From: Saururus chinensis | Taxonomy: Eukaryota; Streptophyta; Magnoliopsida; Piperales; Saururaceae | Assembly (NCBI GenBank): GCA_035235625.1 | Contig: CP141150.1 | Span: 28,102,756-28,166,755 of the forward strand | Direction: 5' to 3' | DNA: 64,000 bases | Shown: one piece after another, positions 1 to 12,744 of the stretch | Numbering within the stretch: position 1 is the stretch's first letter | How the letters are laid out: each line of letters begins with the position of its first letter | Program-made: the position numbers and the translations under genes | Notes under the pieces: generated by a model | What the model was told of the DNA's origin: nothing | Databases searched by the model: none | What the model saw: the letters and a program-made list of their open reading frames with translations, nothing else

Positions 1-466
1 ATGTAGACAATTAACATCGGGTGATGTTAACCCGATCTAAAAAATATTAATAAAACTTTTTATCCTTTGAAAGCTCTTCTCTTAAAGGCGGAGAGGTTTC
101 ATTGTTATGGTTATTTGGTTTGCTTTGTTGTAGATGCTTTAGGCGACGACAAGTGAGACCAAGGTAGACGAGCACAAGAAGTTTCTACGTTTCTACAACT
201 CTGGTACGTAAGTGTACCTTTAGCGTGAGAGTCAATTTGTTATTTATTTTAAGACGGGTGACGGACTTGTACTTAGATGGATGAGCTATTGTTGAAATTT
301 TGAGACGTGTAAATATTATATAATTTGATATCCATATTTTTGAACCCTTGTTATCATGACCCGGATATTTAATCAAATTGTTTGTTTTGTATTTAAGAGA
401 AAAAAAATTATCGCTAATTACAGTTCGTGTTATTTAAAAATACTTTTTAAAATCCAGGTCGTGACA
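1..466. mobile_element. End of a long LTR, inverted relative to the LTR at 2607
   Basis: The reverse complement of this stretch matches the first ~470 bp of the LTR beginning at 2607, with the same terminal TGTCACGACC and many shared blocks downstream. The element therefore ends at 466 (...GGTCGTGACA), and its body lies beyond the left edge. The following CCCCT is the expected position of a 5 bp target duplication, since the paralogous copy near 19030 reads straight through a CCCCCTACTACC context. ORFs in it are not genes. Confidence 0.75.
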
Positions 467-1426
467 CCCCTACTACCAAGGTCGCACAATCAGACTCATG
501 AAGTGGATATGCGTCCAATGCATATCAATGGGACTCATGTATATTTTATATCAATATAAATATGTTATATTAATATATATAATATATATTTTATATCATA
601 TAAAAAAAATTTCTAAAAAAGATACTTTTCTAAAAAAAATATTTTTTAATATATGACTGGGACCGTGTCAGGCTTGCTATTGCATTTACAAGCCGAGCTC
701 AATCCATCCTCTCCATGTCACATGCCATATTCGGTATCAAGCCCAACCCATTGCTTCCTCTAAACTTAGAGGTGAAACTTTTAAAGACTAGCCAACCCTA
801 CCCGGCCTATAATAATAAGAATTAGGGCCAAAAAAATTTAGGTATCATCTTTAGACCAAGCGTAAAGATATTAAGTCTGTAGCCAAGAAGCAAAAAACTC
901 GCTTGGCCTGTGGCCTACCCCAAGTATAAAATATATTATTTTCATTTTTTCTAATTGTCCCACTTAAAAACAAATTATGGCCAGACTTTTAAATGCCCAC
1001 ATAGAGCTAGAGCCAAGCATATGCTTGCTTGCAAATAATATGATGGTCTAGGGCCAAGGCCTAACTCTAGCCCAACTCAGCCTGACCCCACCCAATTGCA
1101 AATAATAAGACAGGGTATTTCTACGAATAGTTGAATATGTGGGGCAATATTTGTAATTCCCCCTTTTTTTCAATCATTGAAATAGTCACAAGAATATCTT
1201 GAAGACCAACATTTTTAAATAGAAATTTCTTCTTATAAATGAAGAAAAGAGCAGTCAAAAAAATTATGCATGCATTCAGGAGCTGAACATGTGAGCATAA
1301 CGTTAATGCGCCTCGCAATCTATAGCTGAACATAAATTATGCCAGCTCCACCATTCTCGCTGGCCTCAATCTGAGGCTTGAGATTTTCTAATTGTGGTCC
1401 ACAAACCTTCACAAACTCTATCATAC

Positions 1427-2075
1427 TCACAAGAAAAACCTCCTGCGACAAGTGTCCATATCCGCCTAATATATGCCAAAAATAAACATGTCAATATATT
1501 GATAAATTCACAAACAATTTTTTATTACAGGGAAGAACATGAAAAAGAAACCCAGCAGAAATACACGGCCAAAATAAGCCTTCAATTATCTCTGAACATG
1601 TAGCCTATGATAAACTCAGAAAACTTACGTGCAAATTAAAGCTAAGAAAAGAATGTATACAGATGCTTCTTTCACAGAAATGAGAAATAAGATGATCTTA
1701 CATGGCAAATACTATAAAGAAGAGAAACTAATGATGTAATATACTGAGAACAAACCTATGATGGCGAAAGAAGATAAAATCGCGCTGGTTATGAAAAGTT
1801 ACAACTCTTCTACCACGAAAATTTGGATCTTGAAGGAAGAGTGATTGTATCAGCCTACAGATAACAACAGATTTAACAACGAGATAAGGAGTAAAAGAAG
1901 TTGCCTTCAAATTCAGGTATCTTACTTCAGAGAAAATAAACAAGTTTATTATATCACAAGAAATCAAGATTCATTAAGAATCATAGAAAAGTGACCTGCC
2001 TGTGGGATGACCCATACGTGTGGTGAAATTATTCAATACTAACTCCGGTTTGTGTCCCGTAGGATTTCCATGATT
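1427..2075 (-). pseudogene. RPF1 pseudogene fragment (exons 11, 8, 7)
   Basis: Three exons of ribosome production factor 1 survive on the minus strand: exon 7 at 1996-2075 (80 nt), exon 8 at 1756-1854 (99 nt) and the terminal exon at 1427-1465 ending DMDTCRRRFFL-stop. Exon 7 and 8 lengths and splice signals equal those of the intact gene at 20107-28362. Exons 9 and 10 are missing because a deletion joins the terminal exon region directly to the intron downstream of exon 8. Substitutions relative to the intact copy include HRIGR to HPTGR in exon 7, SLFPQD to SLFLQD in exon 8 and Ser to Cys in the last exon. There is no promoter or N-terminal half, so a functional Brix protein cannot be made. 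The LTR at 2607 sits in what was intron 6. Confidence 0.88.
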
Positions 2076-2601
2076 CTACAAATGAAATAAATTACTCAGA
2101 TCCTACAAAAACCATATTCTCAAAACAATAAAGTACTATGATAATATCCTTGTGAGAACTCTTTACATAAAGGACCAACTAATAAAGCCAGTAGGGGAAA
2201 ATAAAAGAACAGAGCAGTTTAGAGAAAAAGGAAGATAAAAGAAGAATTTTGAGAAGTAGAAAGCAACTCCACTAGGGGGAACTAATAACTCATGACTTCA
2301 GAAATACAACATTTACAATGGAATCCCTCCATTTATACACAACCCATCAATAACTCGTACTAGCAATCAAACTACTAGTAAAACCATATTACTTAAGTAT
2401 AACCATTTAAAGAACTTAAATTATCAATAAGATACCCTAAACTACCATAATAAAGGCTCCTAATTAGCCATGACAATTCAAATATGGGAATGATGCTTCC
2501 TAAGTAAAATTTCATATAATATACATAAAAGATCTCGTCATAAAAAAACTCAAAGCATATCATTTTTCCAACACCTTAACTTCTTTATGTATATTGGATA
2601 T

Positions 2602-5600
2602 ATTTCTGTCACGACCTAAATTTTTAAAAATATTTTTAAATATCACGAACAATAAGTAGTGAATTTTTTTTTTTAATACAAAACAAATCATTCGATTAAA
2701 TATCTATGTCATGATAACTAGGCTTCACAAATATGAATATCAAATCATATAATATTATTTAACGTCTAAAAATTCATAAAAACTAGCTCATCTATCTAAG
2801 TACAAGTCTGTGACCCGTCTAAAAATAAATAACAAGTTGACTCTCACGCTTAAGGTACACTTATGTACCAGAGTTGTAGAAGCGCAGAAACCTCTTGTGC
2901 TCGCCTGCCTTGGTCTCACTTGTCGTCGCCTAGAGAATCTGCAACCAAGTAAACCAAACAACAACCACAACAACAATGGAACCTCCCCACCTTTAAGAGA
3001 AAAACTTCCAAAGAAAAAAAAGTTTTATTAATATTTTTCGGATCGGGCCAACATCACCCGATGTTAGTTGCTTACGTACTCATCAGACAGCATCTCCAAT
3101 GTTTCCAACAAGATCAAATCCAGACGTAGTTCTGCCTAAAAACTACTTTATTCTAAGAAGCATAACATCTCGCATGCAATGCTTAGGTAATTTTAACCAA
3201 CCTATATTTTAGTAAGTCTTTTAATCGTTCCACTTGTCTAATTAACAAGTAATATCAAACAATGTTATTAATTATCTCACATCTATTGTTCGATAATTTA
3301 TATTATTCAATCTGTAACTCAGAGATGACTCACCCCTCAAAAAATCTCAAAACAAAGGACTCCAACCTTAGAGTAGACTACTTAACAGTAGCTTGACCCA
3401 AATCCTCAGGGCTCTCAATAGCCTACCACAAATCTAGAGAAGAGGATCCCAATTGTGCTCATTGACATAGATTAACGAGAAGCACAAGCCTTCCATGATG
3501 CTCATATAACTCCGCTTTTCGTATGTACTAAATAGTCCTCGGAAGACCTGCGGAGACCCACGGTAAAGACCCTATGGTCAATACCCAAACCATCGTGGCG
3601 ATGAAGAAGCATATCGCAATCTCTAGTATCCCAACTCTGGGAGAAAATGTCTTATAAGACATTACTAATGAATTCATAGAAGCCTCAAGTCTTTATGATC
3701 ATTGACTCCCCTAAACATCTAAAACTTAGACTATATTATTTCCATCCAGTCAAGTAGCTCAGCTATTTGGGTCCTCTTCACCTTGTAAATCGTTCAAATA
3801 AATAGCACATCCACTGAGCTATGGCTCAAAGAACATCTCATAACCACCCTTGGTTCATTAACTAAAGTCAAATTCTATGTTAGGGCCTCGTTTACTTCAT
3901 AAGCTGGTCCCAACCCTAAAGAGGGTATTTTAATCATTATCTTGATTAGGTGTTCTCCCCACAAAGCAATAACCAATATCTCTTGATTAGTCTTTATTAA
4001 CCTTACATTACTGATGTAACTTAACGCATCAATAACAAAAACATGCAGTAGATTAAGCAACATAAATAACATGCAAACATACAATTGCATAAATAATAAT
4101 GAATGCCCATTGCACTCATTTACAGGGCTAGGGCTCAGCGCATTCAAGCCCCCCGAGTGTGTAGATAACTTCTAACGTATCGAACGAGTTATGTATTTAA
4201 TACTCTAGTCGATCGTGGTACTTGGCTGCATACATGTGTAATACACTGCCTTAAACCTTGAGAATTAGGGTTCTTCCTTTTATTTTCCCGTGACACTGTG
4301 ACCTGACAAGGTCTTCATGTCACTTACTGTTCACACCCCTTCTTTTTGAAGTCATTTAACATCATTTTAGGGCACCCTAACGCTCGGTTACTAGGTTATC
4401 CGTTTCAACTAAAATAGAACATACCACCCCCTAAGGCATTATGGTAATTCCACCACTTGGGGTATGCTACCCTCTCTTGGTTCATTTGGTCAACTCACTA
4501 CACTTTTTATTTATTTTAAGTTATAATCCTCTCAGGAGTTCCACTCTCAAGCTGACCCGCATTTTCATTTACACGAATGTGGGCGGGTCCACTCAAAAGG
4601 GTATTTCGGTCATTTGGTTTAAGGCCTTAATGACATCTAATGGGTCCAAAATTGAACTCCTAGACTTCATAGACTTTGTGTAATTTTCTTATCGTGTGAC
4701 GGGGTCGTGAACCCCTTGAGCCGACCCAGGTTTTGACTAATGGTTTACTATAAACCATTAGGGAAAAAGGGTAATTAACCACTCACTGAGATTTTTCTTC
4801 ACTAAGATATTTGGCCTATACTTAGGTAACCAATTTGAATCTCACTGAGAATTCTTCCAATTTTTAAATCAACTCATAGGCCCTTGAACTGGAGCCTTAA
4901 ACTTGGGTAAGTTAATATTATATGATAATTTAATGAATAGGGGTAAAAAGGTAATTTTATAGTCTTTGAGATTTTTCCCCAAGCTGAAACTCAGTTAGAA
5001 TAATCTCAATCCTCTCCAGGTATAAGAGTATTTTTTCTAGAATTTGTTTGAATCAATTAGCCCCCTAAACCGAACCCAGTTTAGTTCATTCTTTTTAAAT
5101 TGGATTGGACTGAATCAGGTTGGGAAACCAGACCCGGTCCAGCAGCCTCACGGTCCATCTTCTCCACTATTGGCCTCTGGTGGCACTGCCAGCACCCCGG
5201 CAGAGGAGGGGGCGGCCCAGGTATTCCCAGACCGCCGGCAAATGGCGAAACCAACGGGCATCGGTTCTGCCGCCGCCCAGTGGCTAGCCGGTGGCCAAAA
5301 GGCCCCTTTCTTTCTGTCCTTTTTTTTTCACTGCTCATGCAGCCGGGGCTACTGCGGCAACATGCCTCCATGGCTGATGATAGGCCGGGCTCAACCGAGA
5401 TCGCCTTAGCCCGGCGATTCCAGGAACCCGGTCCCTCTACCGGCCAACGGCTGCCCACATTCGTCCAATGGCAGGTCTGTTCTAAATTTTTATTTTTTTC
5501 ACGCGATGGCCTGCAGCGGAAGTTTCACTACCGCCGCCAAGGCTGCCGGAGTCAGGGCTGCTATGGCCAGAGCCACAGCCGCCATGGCTAGGGCCAACGG

Positions 5601-6251
5601 CCCCCTTTCTACAATGATTCCGGTGATTGAAAATTTAAAGTACTATTCACTAATTACGTGAATAGTATTTGCAGAAATTTACAGAAATCACTATAATTTT
5701 CATTAAAATTAATTAACAACTTCTTCATCAGTCTCAATTCGAACTCTTACCTCTAAGGTTGAGTTGTTGTCAATCCATTGCAACCAACGCCTCGTCGGAA
5801 AATTCCCTTTCATTCACCGTCAAACCCCCCCTCCCCCCAAAGAAAAGCCCTAATTATTTCTTTTTATAGGCATGAGATTAGGGCTCCTAATCCCATGAAA
5901 AATTAGGCCAAAACTCCCCTAATTAGGCCACTAATTTATAATTTCGGAACTGTAATTAATCGGGCCCACCAAACGACTTAAACAGTCCAATTGCACATTT
6001 AAATCGGGTAAACGGGCTCTATATAATATGTTCAACTTTGAACAATCATATCTCCCTCATCCGGACTCTAATTCACGCGTTCTTGGTAGCGTTTCAAAGC
6101 ACTATCCGTATATTTTTCATCCATATATGATTCAGCCACCACTTTCAGCTGATGATCAAGTTATTCCCACGAGAAAATCAAGGGGTCCTACACCCTAATT
6201 TCCCCATGTACGATTTCAGGAATTTAGAAAATTCTTGGACGTTACAATTTC
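2602..6251. mobile_element. Long solo LTR (3.64 kb) with ATTTC target duplication
   Basis: The element runs from TGTCACGACC at 2607 to GGACGTTACA at 6246 and is flanked by ATTTC at 2602-2606 and 6247-6251. The paralogous empty site is at 23580-23584, where copy B reads straight through a single ATTTC. TG...CA ends and a 5 bp duplication identify an LTR retrotransposon product. No gag, pol, primer-binding site or second LTR copy is visible inside, so a solo LTR is the simplest reading. The interior has an AT-rich part and a GC-rich part (about 5100-5600), as in the related units at 46420 and 52029. A block at about 3360-3640 is shared with about 52650-52950. Compared with the LTR at 46420, its natural reading direction is probably minus. 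Confidence 0.85.
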
Positions 6252-6619
6252 ACTCAAGCAGGTGGCACTGTTTAAAAAATTTATTGTAGCAATTATTTTC
6301 TTCTCTATTTTTATTCGTCTTCTATTTCTAATTTAGTAAGTGAAACCTCATTTAATATTTATAGGTGATAGAATCCATATATCATACATGAAGATGAAGT
6401 TGTGTGGCACTCCACGAAAATAATCAGCTCCATAGCTTATAAATTCTGAAACAGCTGCTTCATAAAAAGCCACTTTTAAAGCTCCAATAGCTAATGGCTT
6501 GAATTAAAAGCCACTCCCCAACTTTTTTCCTAGTAGGGAAGGATGCTTGCAATAAATTGGAAAACGATTTATAGGGCAAATTTTTAATATTTCGCAATTG
6601 ATAGAGCCTTATCTGAATT

Positions 6620-7318
6620 TTTGAAGTTGATTAGTTGAGAAGTATAAGGATAGGAGACAAAACCTCTATATGACATTTATTTATTTGGAAAAAAACTTAT
6701 AGTAGAGTGCTTAGAAAGCTCATTTGGAAACTGAGTTCCCGGTCAGAGTAGGTCGCATATTAAAGGTCAACCTTTAGCCCTTATTTTTTTGTTCTAGTTA
6801 TAGATGAACTAACTACACATACACAAAATAGGATACCTTTGTGGCTGCTTTTCATAGATGATGTAGTTTTAGTTGACGAGACTATTGCAGGGTTAAATGT
6901 CAAACTACAACTATGGAGGGAAACTTTAGAATTAAAAGGTTTTAGAATAAGCAAGACAAAAACGAAATATATGAAATTTAATTTTAAGGATAGTAGAACT
7001 ATTGGCAAAACTCTAGTCAAAATAGATGAGTAAGAAGTACCAAGATGTGAGTAATTTCGATATTGGGGCTCCATTATCTATAAAAAATGAGATATCACTA
7101 GTGATGTAGTATATAAAATTAATACAGGGTGGGTAAAATAGAAGGCGACGTTAGGAGTTTTGTGTGATAAGTAAGTTCCAAATAGGCTTAAAGGTAAGTT
7201 TTATAAGTTAGCTATTAGGCCCGCTATACTCTATGGAGTAGAATATTGGGCACCAAAGAAAAATTTAAATGTAACTGAAATGAGGATGCTAAGGTGGATC
7301 TATGGAATAACTAGGAAT
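6620..7318 (+). mobile_element. RTE-type LINE reverse transcriptase remnant (copy A)
   Basis: Degenerate reverse-transcriptase coding sequence on the plus strand. The catalytic-motif region reads LLFIDDVVLVDET at about 6845-6885, followed by a conserved block around RETLELKGFRISKTKTKYM. Further on, [15 protein letters not shown] occurs near 7210-7260. Stops and frameshifts interrupt it. It is the duplicate of the LINE fragment in RPF1 intron 6 (about 23900-24990), with an internal deletion of about 100 bp near 6715, and it is cut off at 7318 where the segmental duplication ends. Confidence 0.8.
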
Positions 7319-10300
7319 ACAGCTTAATTTGTGAAAAGAACCAATTTTGGGGCGGGTGGGGGGTGATCAGGGCTATGAACTTACCCTTTCTTTAATCTAG
7401 CTTCTTTTTCCTTGGGCATTTCTGACATTTTGCCTCTTCCTCTTCTTTGCTTCCTTCGCTTTAGTAGTCTCCTCTAGCAAGTGCTGTTCTTTCAATTTTG
7501 CATCTGCTTCTTGTCTTTTCCACTTCTTTTCTTTCCTTGCTCATTCCTTTTTATTCTTTTTAACTTCTCTTTACTCAGCTTCTTCCCCTCCTGCTTCTCT
7601 ACCTTACTTTTCCATAGAAGCATGTTTGATACATTTTCAGCGCGGCAGGTAGATCTTTGGGCCTAATGCTCCACCACACTTGGAATAATTCTTTTAGTGT
7701 TACTAATGCAACATGCAATTATGATTTTTTTTAAATAAATTCAATTTCTTCGTACCTTCTCCTTGTAGCTTTTGTCGCATCTTCAAATCTGACCCTTTCA
7801 ACTCAGACGATATCTACCTGTCTTCATATGCTATAAACAAAAACTATTTGGCATCCGCATCATCATGAACACTACAATAAAAAGTCAAATTGTGTAAAAT
7901 AAAATATAATCAATACCTTATGTGCTTCAATGTTGTCTTATTGCTCAAACACCTCCTCAAGTTCAAGACTGTGAACCCATGCTAGTATAAAGTTCCTTCA
8001 TTACAGGCTTCATTTGCTTAATCTCAAGTATTAGTTGCTTTTCAGTATTCAAAACTATAGTTTCATGTTGTACCTTGTAACTACCCATGGCACATATCTG
8101 TATAATCAATAGACAAAGACAAACTACATTCAGCATACAACGAAATTAAAACTTTAATCATAAAATTGTAGCCATTACTTGTTCAGTATTGCTTGGCTTA
8201 TTTCAAATCATGTAGTTTCGCCCCAAAAGCAATCCATGCAATATTTTCCTCTACTCTTGCAGTAGCATTTTAATTTTACAATAATGAATCACATAACATA
8301 AAACTAGCAATAGTACAAATGAAATTAATACAAGCCAATTTCCTTTATGTGATAAAAATTAAATGGAACTCCTCTAGGTTTCATAAAAATACAAGAGCAT
8401 TCAAGCTTAGATAAAAGTCATAGAGAAACACACAACATAGGGGTAAACAACACCAAATGGAGTGCAAGACCAAGCTAGAAAATAATCACGAATGGAAGCA
8501 AATTTCACAAACAAATGCACAAATGAGAAACTTGCTTGTAGTTTGTAGCATTAAGCAAAGTTCTTAAAAGTTCAGTGAATGGCAATCAAAAGATGAACAT
8601 GAGGGATTTCAAAGTCTCAGGTCCTAAGAAAGAGATATAAATGACATAATAGAGAAAAACAAAGGCCAACAATTGAGCATTGAAAGATAACTTTTTTAAA
8701 GAAATTAAGAGGTTTTTTTCAAGAAATTGAGCACGGAAAGCTAAAAACCAAAGAATAAGAACGAAGTGACTATTATTCAACAGACAAAAAGAACCAAAAA
8801 GTTGGACAACCCCATATCAGAAAAACTAAAACCAAATGAATATGACAGAACGGAGCAGGACCCAAATGAACAAGAGAAAGAAACATCCAAAAGAAAGCAC
8901 AAAACTGCTCAGCTAGACACAAAAGCAATGAACCAATTGAGAAATTGGATAGACCCGGGTCAGGATATGGAGATAAAAACGATGGGATGACAGAAATCAG
9001 ACAAACCCAAATCAAAAAATCGTTAGAGGGGAGCTTGCAGAACGGGTGAGGCCGAGATCCACAAAGGCAAGCCTGCGAAAATGGCTCAAAATTGGGCAAC
9101 ACCAACCGAAGACAATGGAGAAACAAAGCACGCCCCCCCCCCCCCCTGCTTCATCGATATATACGGAAGAAGCAGGGACTAGACAAAGGAAATCAATGCA
9201 TAAAGACATTGATATGAGAGACAAAGGAAGAGATATTTGGCATTATTATTTGGGAGGCGTTGTGACTTCCTCGGTTCCAACGGTGACGGTCGATCAGGAG
9301 AGAGGTGTGAGAGGCCGGAAAAAGTCTAGGCTTTTTCTCCCAATGTTCTCTCCCGTCATCTTTTAGGGCCAGTTAGGGGTTTTGGAAGAAAAAAAAAAGT
9401 TTCCTATGGGCCTTAGGGGTTTTGGAAAAAAAAATTCCAATAAAAGTAAATTTCTAAGAAAATTATATTTCTAGGAAAATAAATTTTCATAGAAATAAAT
9501 ATTTTCATAGTTAGGGGTTCATTTGAAATTTTTTCCTGTAAAACTTTATTAATGTATATTTTTAAAAATAAACTAGTTAAAAATTTACCTTTATAAGGAA
9601 TAATATATTTAGGTCCTCTGATACTTATTTTTGTTTGGTTAAGTGATCCTTTGTAGTCAAGTCACTTGCATGGTTGTGAGTAGAAAAATAGTTTACTATA
9701 TATTAATTTTATTTTATTAAAAAAAGTATAATATATAATAATTTGGGTTTTTTTCTCATGTACCCGTGTTTATTTACTCTTTTTTTTTATAAATGTGTTT
9801 GATGACCAATTTCCATTCTCATCCCCTCCACATTTTAAAAATAAAACATAAAATAGCCCATTTTATGTGTAAATAGACATGGATATGGATGAACAATACC
9901 CCTGAACAGACAACCAGCATTATATATTCAATAGCTGAAGCAAAAAAGGTTCCCCGAGAAGTTTTATGTATAATGTCTCCTTACTTCATTTGCTAATTCT
10001 TCCTTCTTGGGCCTAAATTCTTAATTGGTTTTTGAGCATGTGAAGTTTTATGGGTCTTAGCCTGAGGCCAAAATATCGGTTCGCCATACGTTTGATGAAT
10101 ACCTCCGTCCCAAGTCCACCACTTGTTGCTACTCACATTTTAAAAGCCAAGCCCATGTCTAAGAATTAAAAAGCACTTGCGAGACTTGAGGGGGCAAGCC
10201 TAATTTTCCAAGTCCACTTGCGAGTTGACAAGACTAATTTTCCAATTATCAGAGAGTGCCACAAGTCTAATTTTTCATTTCAATTCAAAATTCAAACATT

Positions 10301-10831
10301 ACTAATGCCTTCCACAACTCTTTTGACATAAGGAGCAGTCAAAAGCAAATTAAAGAACATATTTACAGTTAGTGAGCACATACATGTAGCTAAATGTAGA
10401 AGACCTACACCAGTTTATCCTTAGAAAGAAACCTACAACATAGGATACAAGTGATCCAATGGTTACAAGAGTTCAAAATTTTGAGTCAACATCAAGATTT
10501 TCTCCTCCACAATCTGTTCAGTGACAAATCATGACATTCATTAATTAACTTCAGAGCAAAGAGAATAACCAGTAATTTTCAGGAATTAAGACACTAACAA
10601 TCACCATAACATACCCCCAAAGCTGCTGAAAGAACTTGCGCTTGACCTTCAAGGTCTTTCTTTTCAATCAGTAGTACAGAATAACTGAAGGTATGAAAGA
10701 ACCATTTAGCAGTCGACAAAGGCAGATTCAAAGCAAAACCAACAAGTGTCAGATAAAAATATATCACAAAGAATCACTGAACATCAGCAGCATAAAGTGA
10801 AAATTTTCAAGCTGTTATTTGTGGGGGGTTG
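7319..10831. other. Intergenic stretch without a supportable gene
   Basis: Mostly AT-rich single-copy-looking DNA. On the minus strand, 7380-7620 reads as a Lys/Glu-rich coil-like sequence in shifting frames, which could be a decayed exon of an unidentified basic protein. A run of 14 C residues lies at 9133-9146, and a moderately GC-rich patch spans 9010-9370. The short ORFs in the region lack homology I recognise, plausible splice context or codon bias. I see no RNA gene. Confidence 0.5.
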
Positions 10832-11058
10832 TTACTCAATTGAGGGGCTTGGAGCAAAAAAATCTGGATGTAAGTTTTGCACCAAGTTGGGTGGTGAAGT
10901 TAGCAAGGAGGAGGTAAAAGATACACTTGCATTGCCTCTAATGGTTGCCGGGCTGTGATGGGTGTGCTGCCCTTCATAGGTGGTGATCACAATGCTGGGA
11001 TCCTGGAAGGATCTCTCCACTCTCTTCTTCACCGTTTTTTTCCTTGGCTTGCTAGTCC
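10832..11058 (-). pseudogene. WRKY transcription factor C-terminal exon, probably decayed
   Basis: The minus strand encodes TVKKRVERSFQDPSIVITTY followed by EGQHTHHSPATIRGNA, the second half of a WRKY DNA-binding domain, most like group IIc, and then a short Ser/Pro-rich tail to the stop at 10832. A possible acceptor AG lies just before the GACTAGC at about 11058, near where WRKY genes usually carry a conserved intron. The WRKYGQK half is not found within several kb upstream on this strand. The zinc-ligand Cys expected just before TVKKRV appears replaced (RKKTVKK); the His-x-His pair is present. A missing first half and a lost ligand point to a gene fragment. A distant intact first exon cannot be strictly excluded. 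Confidence 0.65.
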
Positions 11059-12744
11059 TGATGAATTTCCAGCACACATAGAACAGATTGGCTTGATTAG
11101 GCAGTGAACAAAAAGCCAACGGTAATGAGATAAGAAAGACTTCAGATGGATGGATCTGCTTTCTATTCAATTGGTGCAGTGCTGACAAGATCAACCAGCT
11201 GGATTATACTAGTATATGAAAACGCGTGATGAGGCTTAATTTTACATGCACAAGCACAACCACCACTACATGATATTGCACCCAATTCTCAACATGATTA
11301 CATGTAACAGTGATCATAGTCCCCTTAAAGATCTGAAGAAAGGTTTGAGAATGGAGGTAATAATTGAAATTGCTAGAAAGTACAATGATAATCACATATC
11401 TAAGCACCCCAATTTTGATCTTAACAACTTTAAACTAAATAAGCAAAACCCATTTCACTTTTACTGAAAACAAAGATAAGAAGGCACAAAAAGCTTCAAA
11501 CACACGCTTGCTAATGAATAAGTCTTACACTTTCTTGGACTTTTCATTCCCATCATACGACTCCTTGGGCAGCTGCTCCTTCTTTTATATGATTAATGAG
11601 TGCTTTCTTTTGTCTTTGAGAGCCTCACCAAGCCAGTGGCAGCTCATACCATTTCCATTTACCATTTATGAAGCTGCTCCAAATGCCTCCAAAGCAGTCA
11701 ATCGCATTACTTCCACACTTCCCACTCATTTAGCTCAGCATTCTCTTTTCAGCTACTAATCCTCTTACTGTTTACATTATTTATTAAAATGGTACTTAAG
11801 CCAAAGGGAAGATCTAGTACAAAATTGCAATCTCCAAAACTTTATTATAGATTAGTTCAAAGACAACATGTACAATTTATAAGGCAATTTGCCAATATGC
11901 ATATTCTATTTGTACTAGATCACCAGATAATTTGGTTATAAAATCAAATGAAAATGAATATGCATGATAAATTAGCGCAATAGTTACTGAACCTGGCACT
12001 TGTAGAGCTTCTAAACTAGGCAAATCCTGCAACTTCAATCCACCAACCTTCTTCCTGAATATAAATGGTAACACATCAACCAAACACTTATGAACTCTGT
12101 CAATTACACTCTGCAATTAATTTGTAATAGCAGAAAGAAATCTAGTAATGAGTAGCTGAAATAAAATCTTTGGAGTTGAGACAACTCTTGCACAGGACCA
12201 CTCAGTAAATTGTCACTTGGCTTAAGGCATCTCAAGCTCAAGAAAAACTATATGTGAGACAAGTCTGAGAGCCTGCTTATCAAACTCACAAGGTGAGTTC
12301 AATCTCGGCCAGCCTGGGATCAACTCACTTAACAATTTGGATTCACTTTAAGCTAATTTCAGTTTCAAATCAACTCAATCAAGTATGGTAAGTTATGATA
12401 AAATAGGATAAAAGTTTTCCTGCTATTTTCAATGAAAGTAAAAATCCTGTTTCCAGGCAATTATAAACTTACATTAGTCATGCAAGTAAAATATAAACTT
12501 TCTTACAAAAGCTGCAGTGAAGCAATAAGTATTTCCTACGTCAATTTCTCAATTAATCGAACAAACTTAGCTTAAAATGAACTGGGTCAATCAAAATATC
12601 AAACAACTCGAACATAAACCACAGTTTCTACATTGATCCATCCAACTAATCTATGCATTTCTCCATCATGGACAGCACAACAGACATCTTCGTATGCATT
12701 GTTTTTTTAGATAAGGTAAAAGTGAGAGAAGACTTAGCAAATAC
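11059..12744. other. No recognisable gene
   Basis: AT-rich sequence between the WRKY fragment and the peptidase fragment. A minus-strand ORF at 11877-12116 contains FRKKVGGLKLQDLPSLEALQ, which looks protein-like, but I cannot assign it to a family. Nothing else is supportable. Confidence 0.45.

Larger units (their letters stand above)
467..7318 (-). other. Duplicated segment (copy A) of the RPF1 3' region
   Basis: This segment is collinear with 19027-24680 (copy B) in the same orientation. Similarity starts around the shared CTACTACC, runs through the 3' flank and exons 11, 8 and 7 of RPF1 and into intron 6 with its LINE fragment, and stops at the shared ACTAGGAA near 7318. Relative to copy B it has lost about 2.28 kb (equivalent to about 20180-22463, which holds exons 9 and 10) and gained a 3.64 kb LTR insertion at 2607-6246. 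The AT-rich stretch 467-1426 corresponds to the 3' flank of RPF1 and holds no gene I can support. Confidence 0.85.

Noticed and set aside
5044-5591. Three overlapping ORFs in the first solo LTR
   Set aside because: Same GC-rich LTR block as elsewhere, with no conserved domain and mutually overlapping frames.
9046-9366. 106-codon plus-strand ORF over a poly-C run
   Set aside because: The frame depends on a C homopolymer, and no domain or promoter context supports it.
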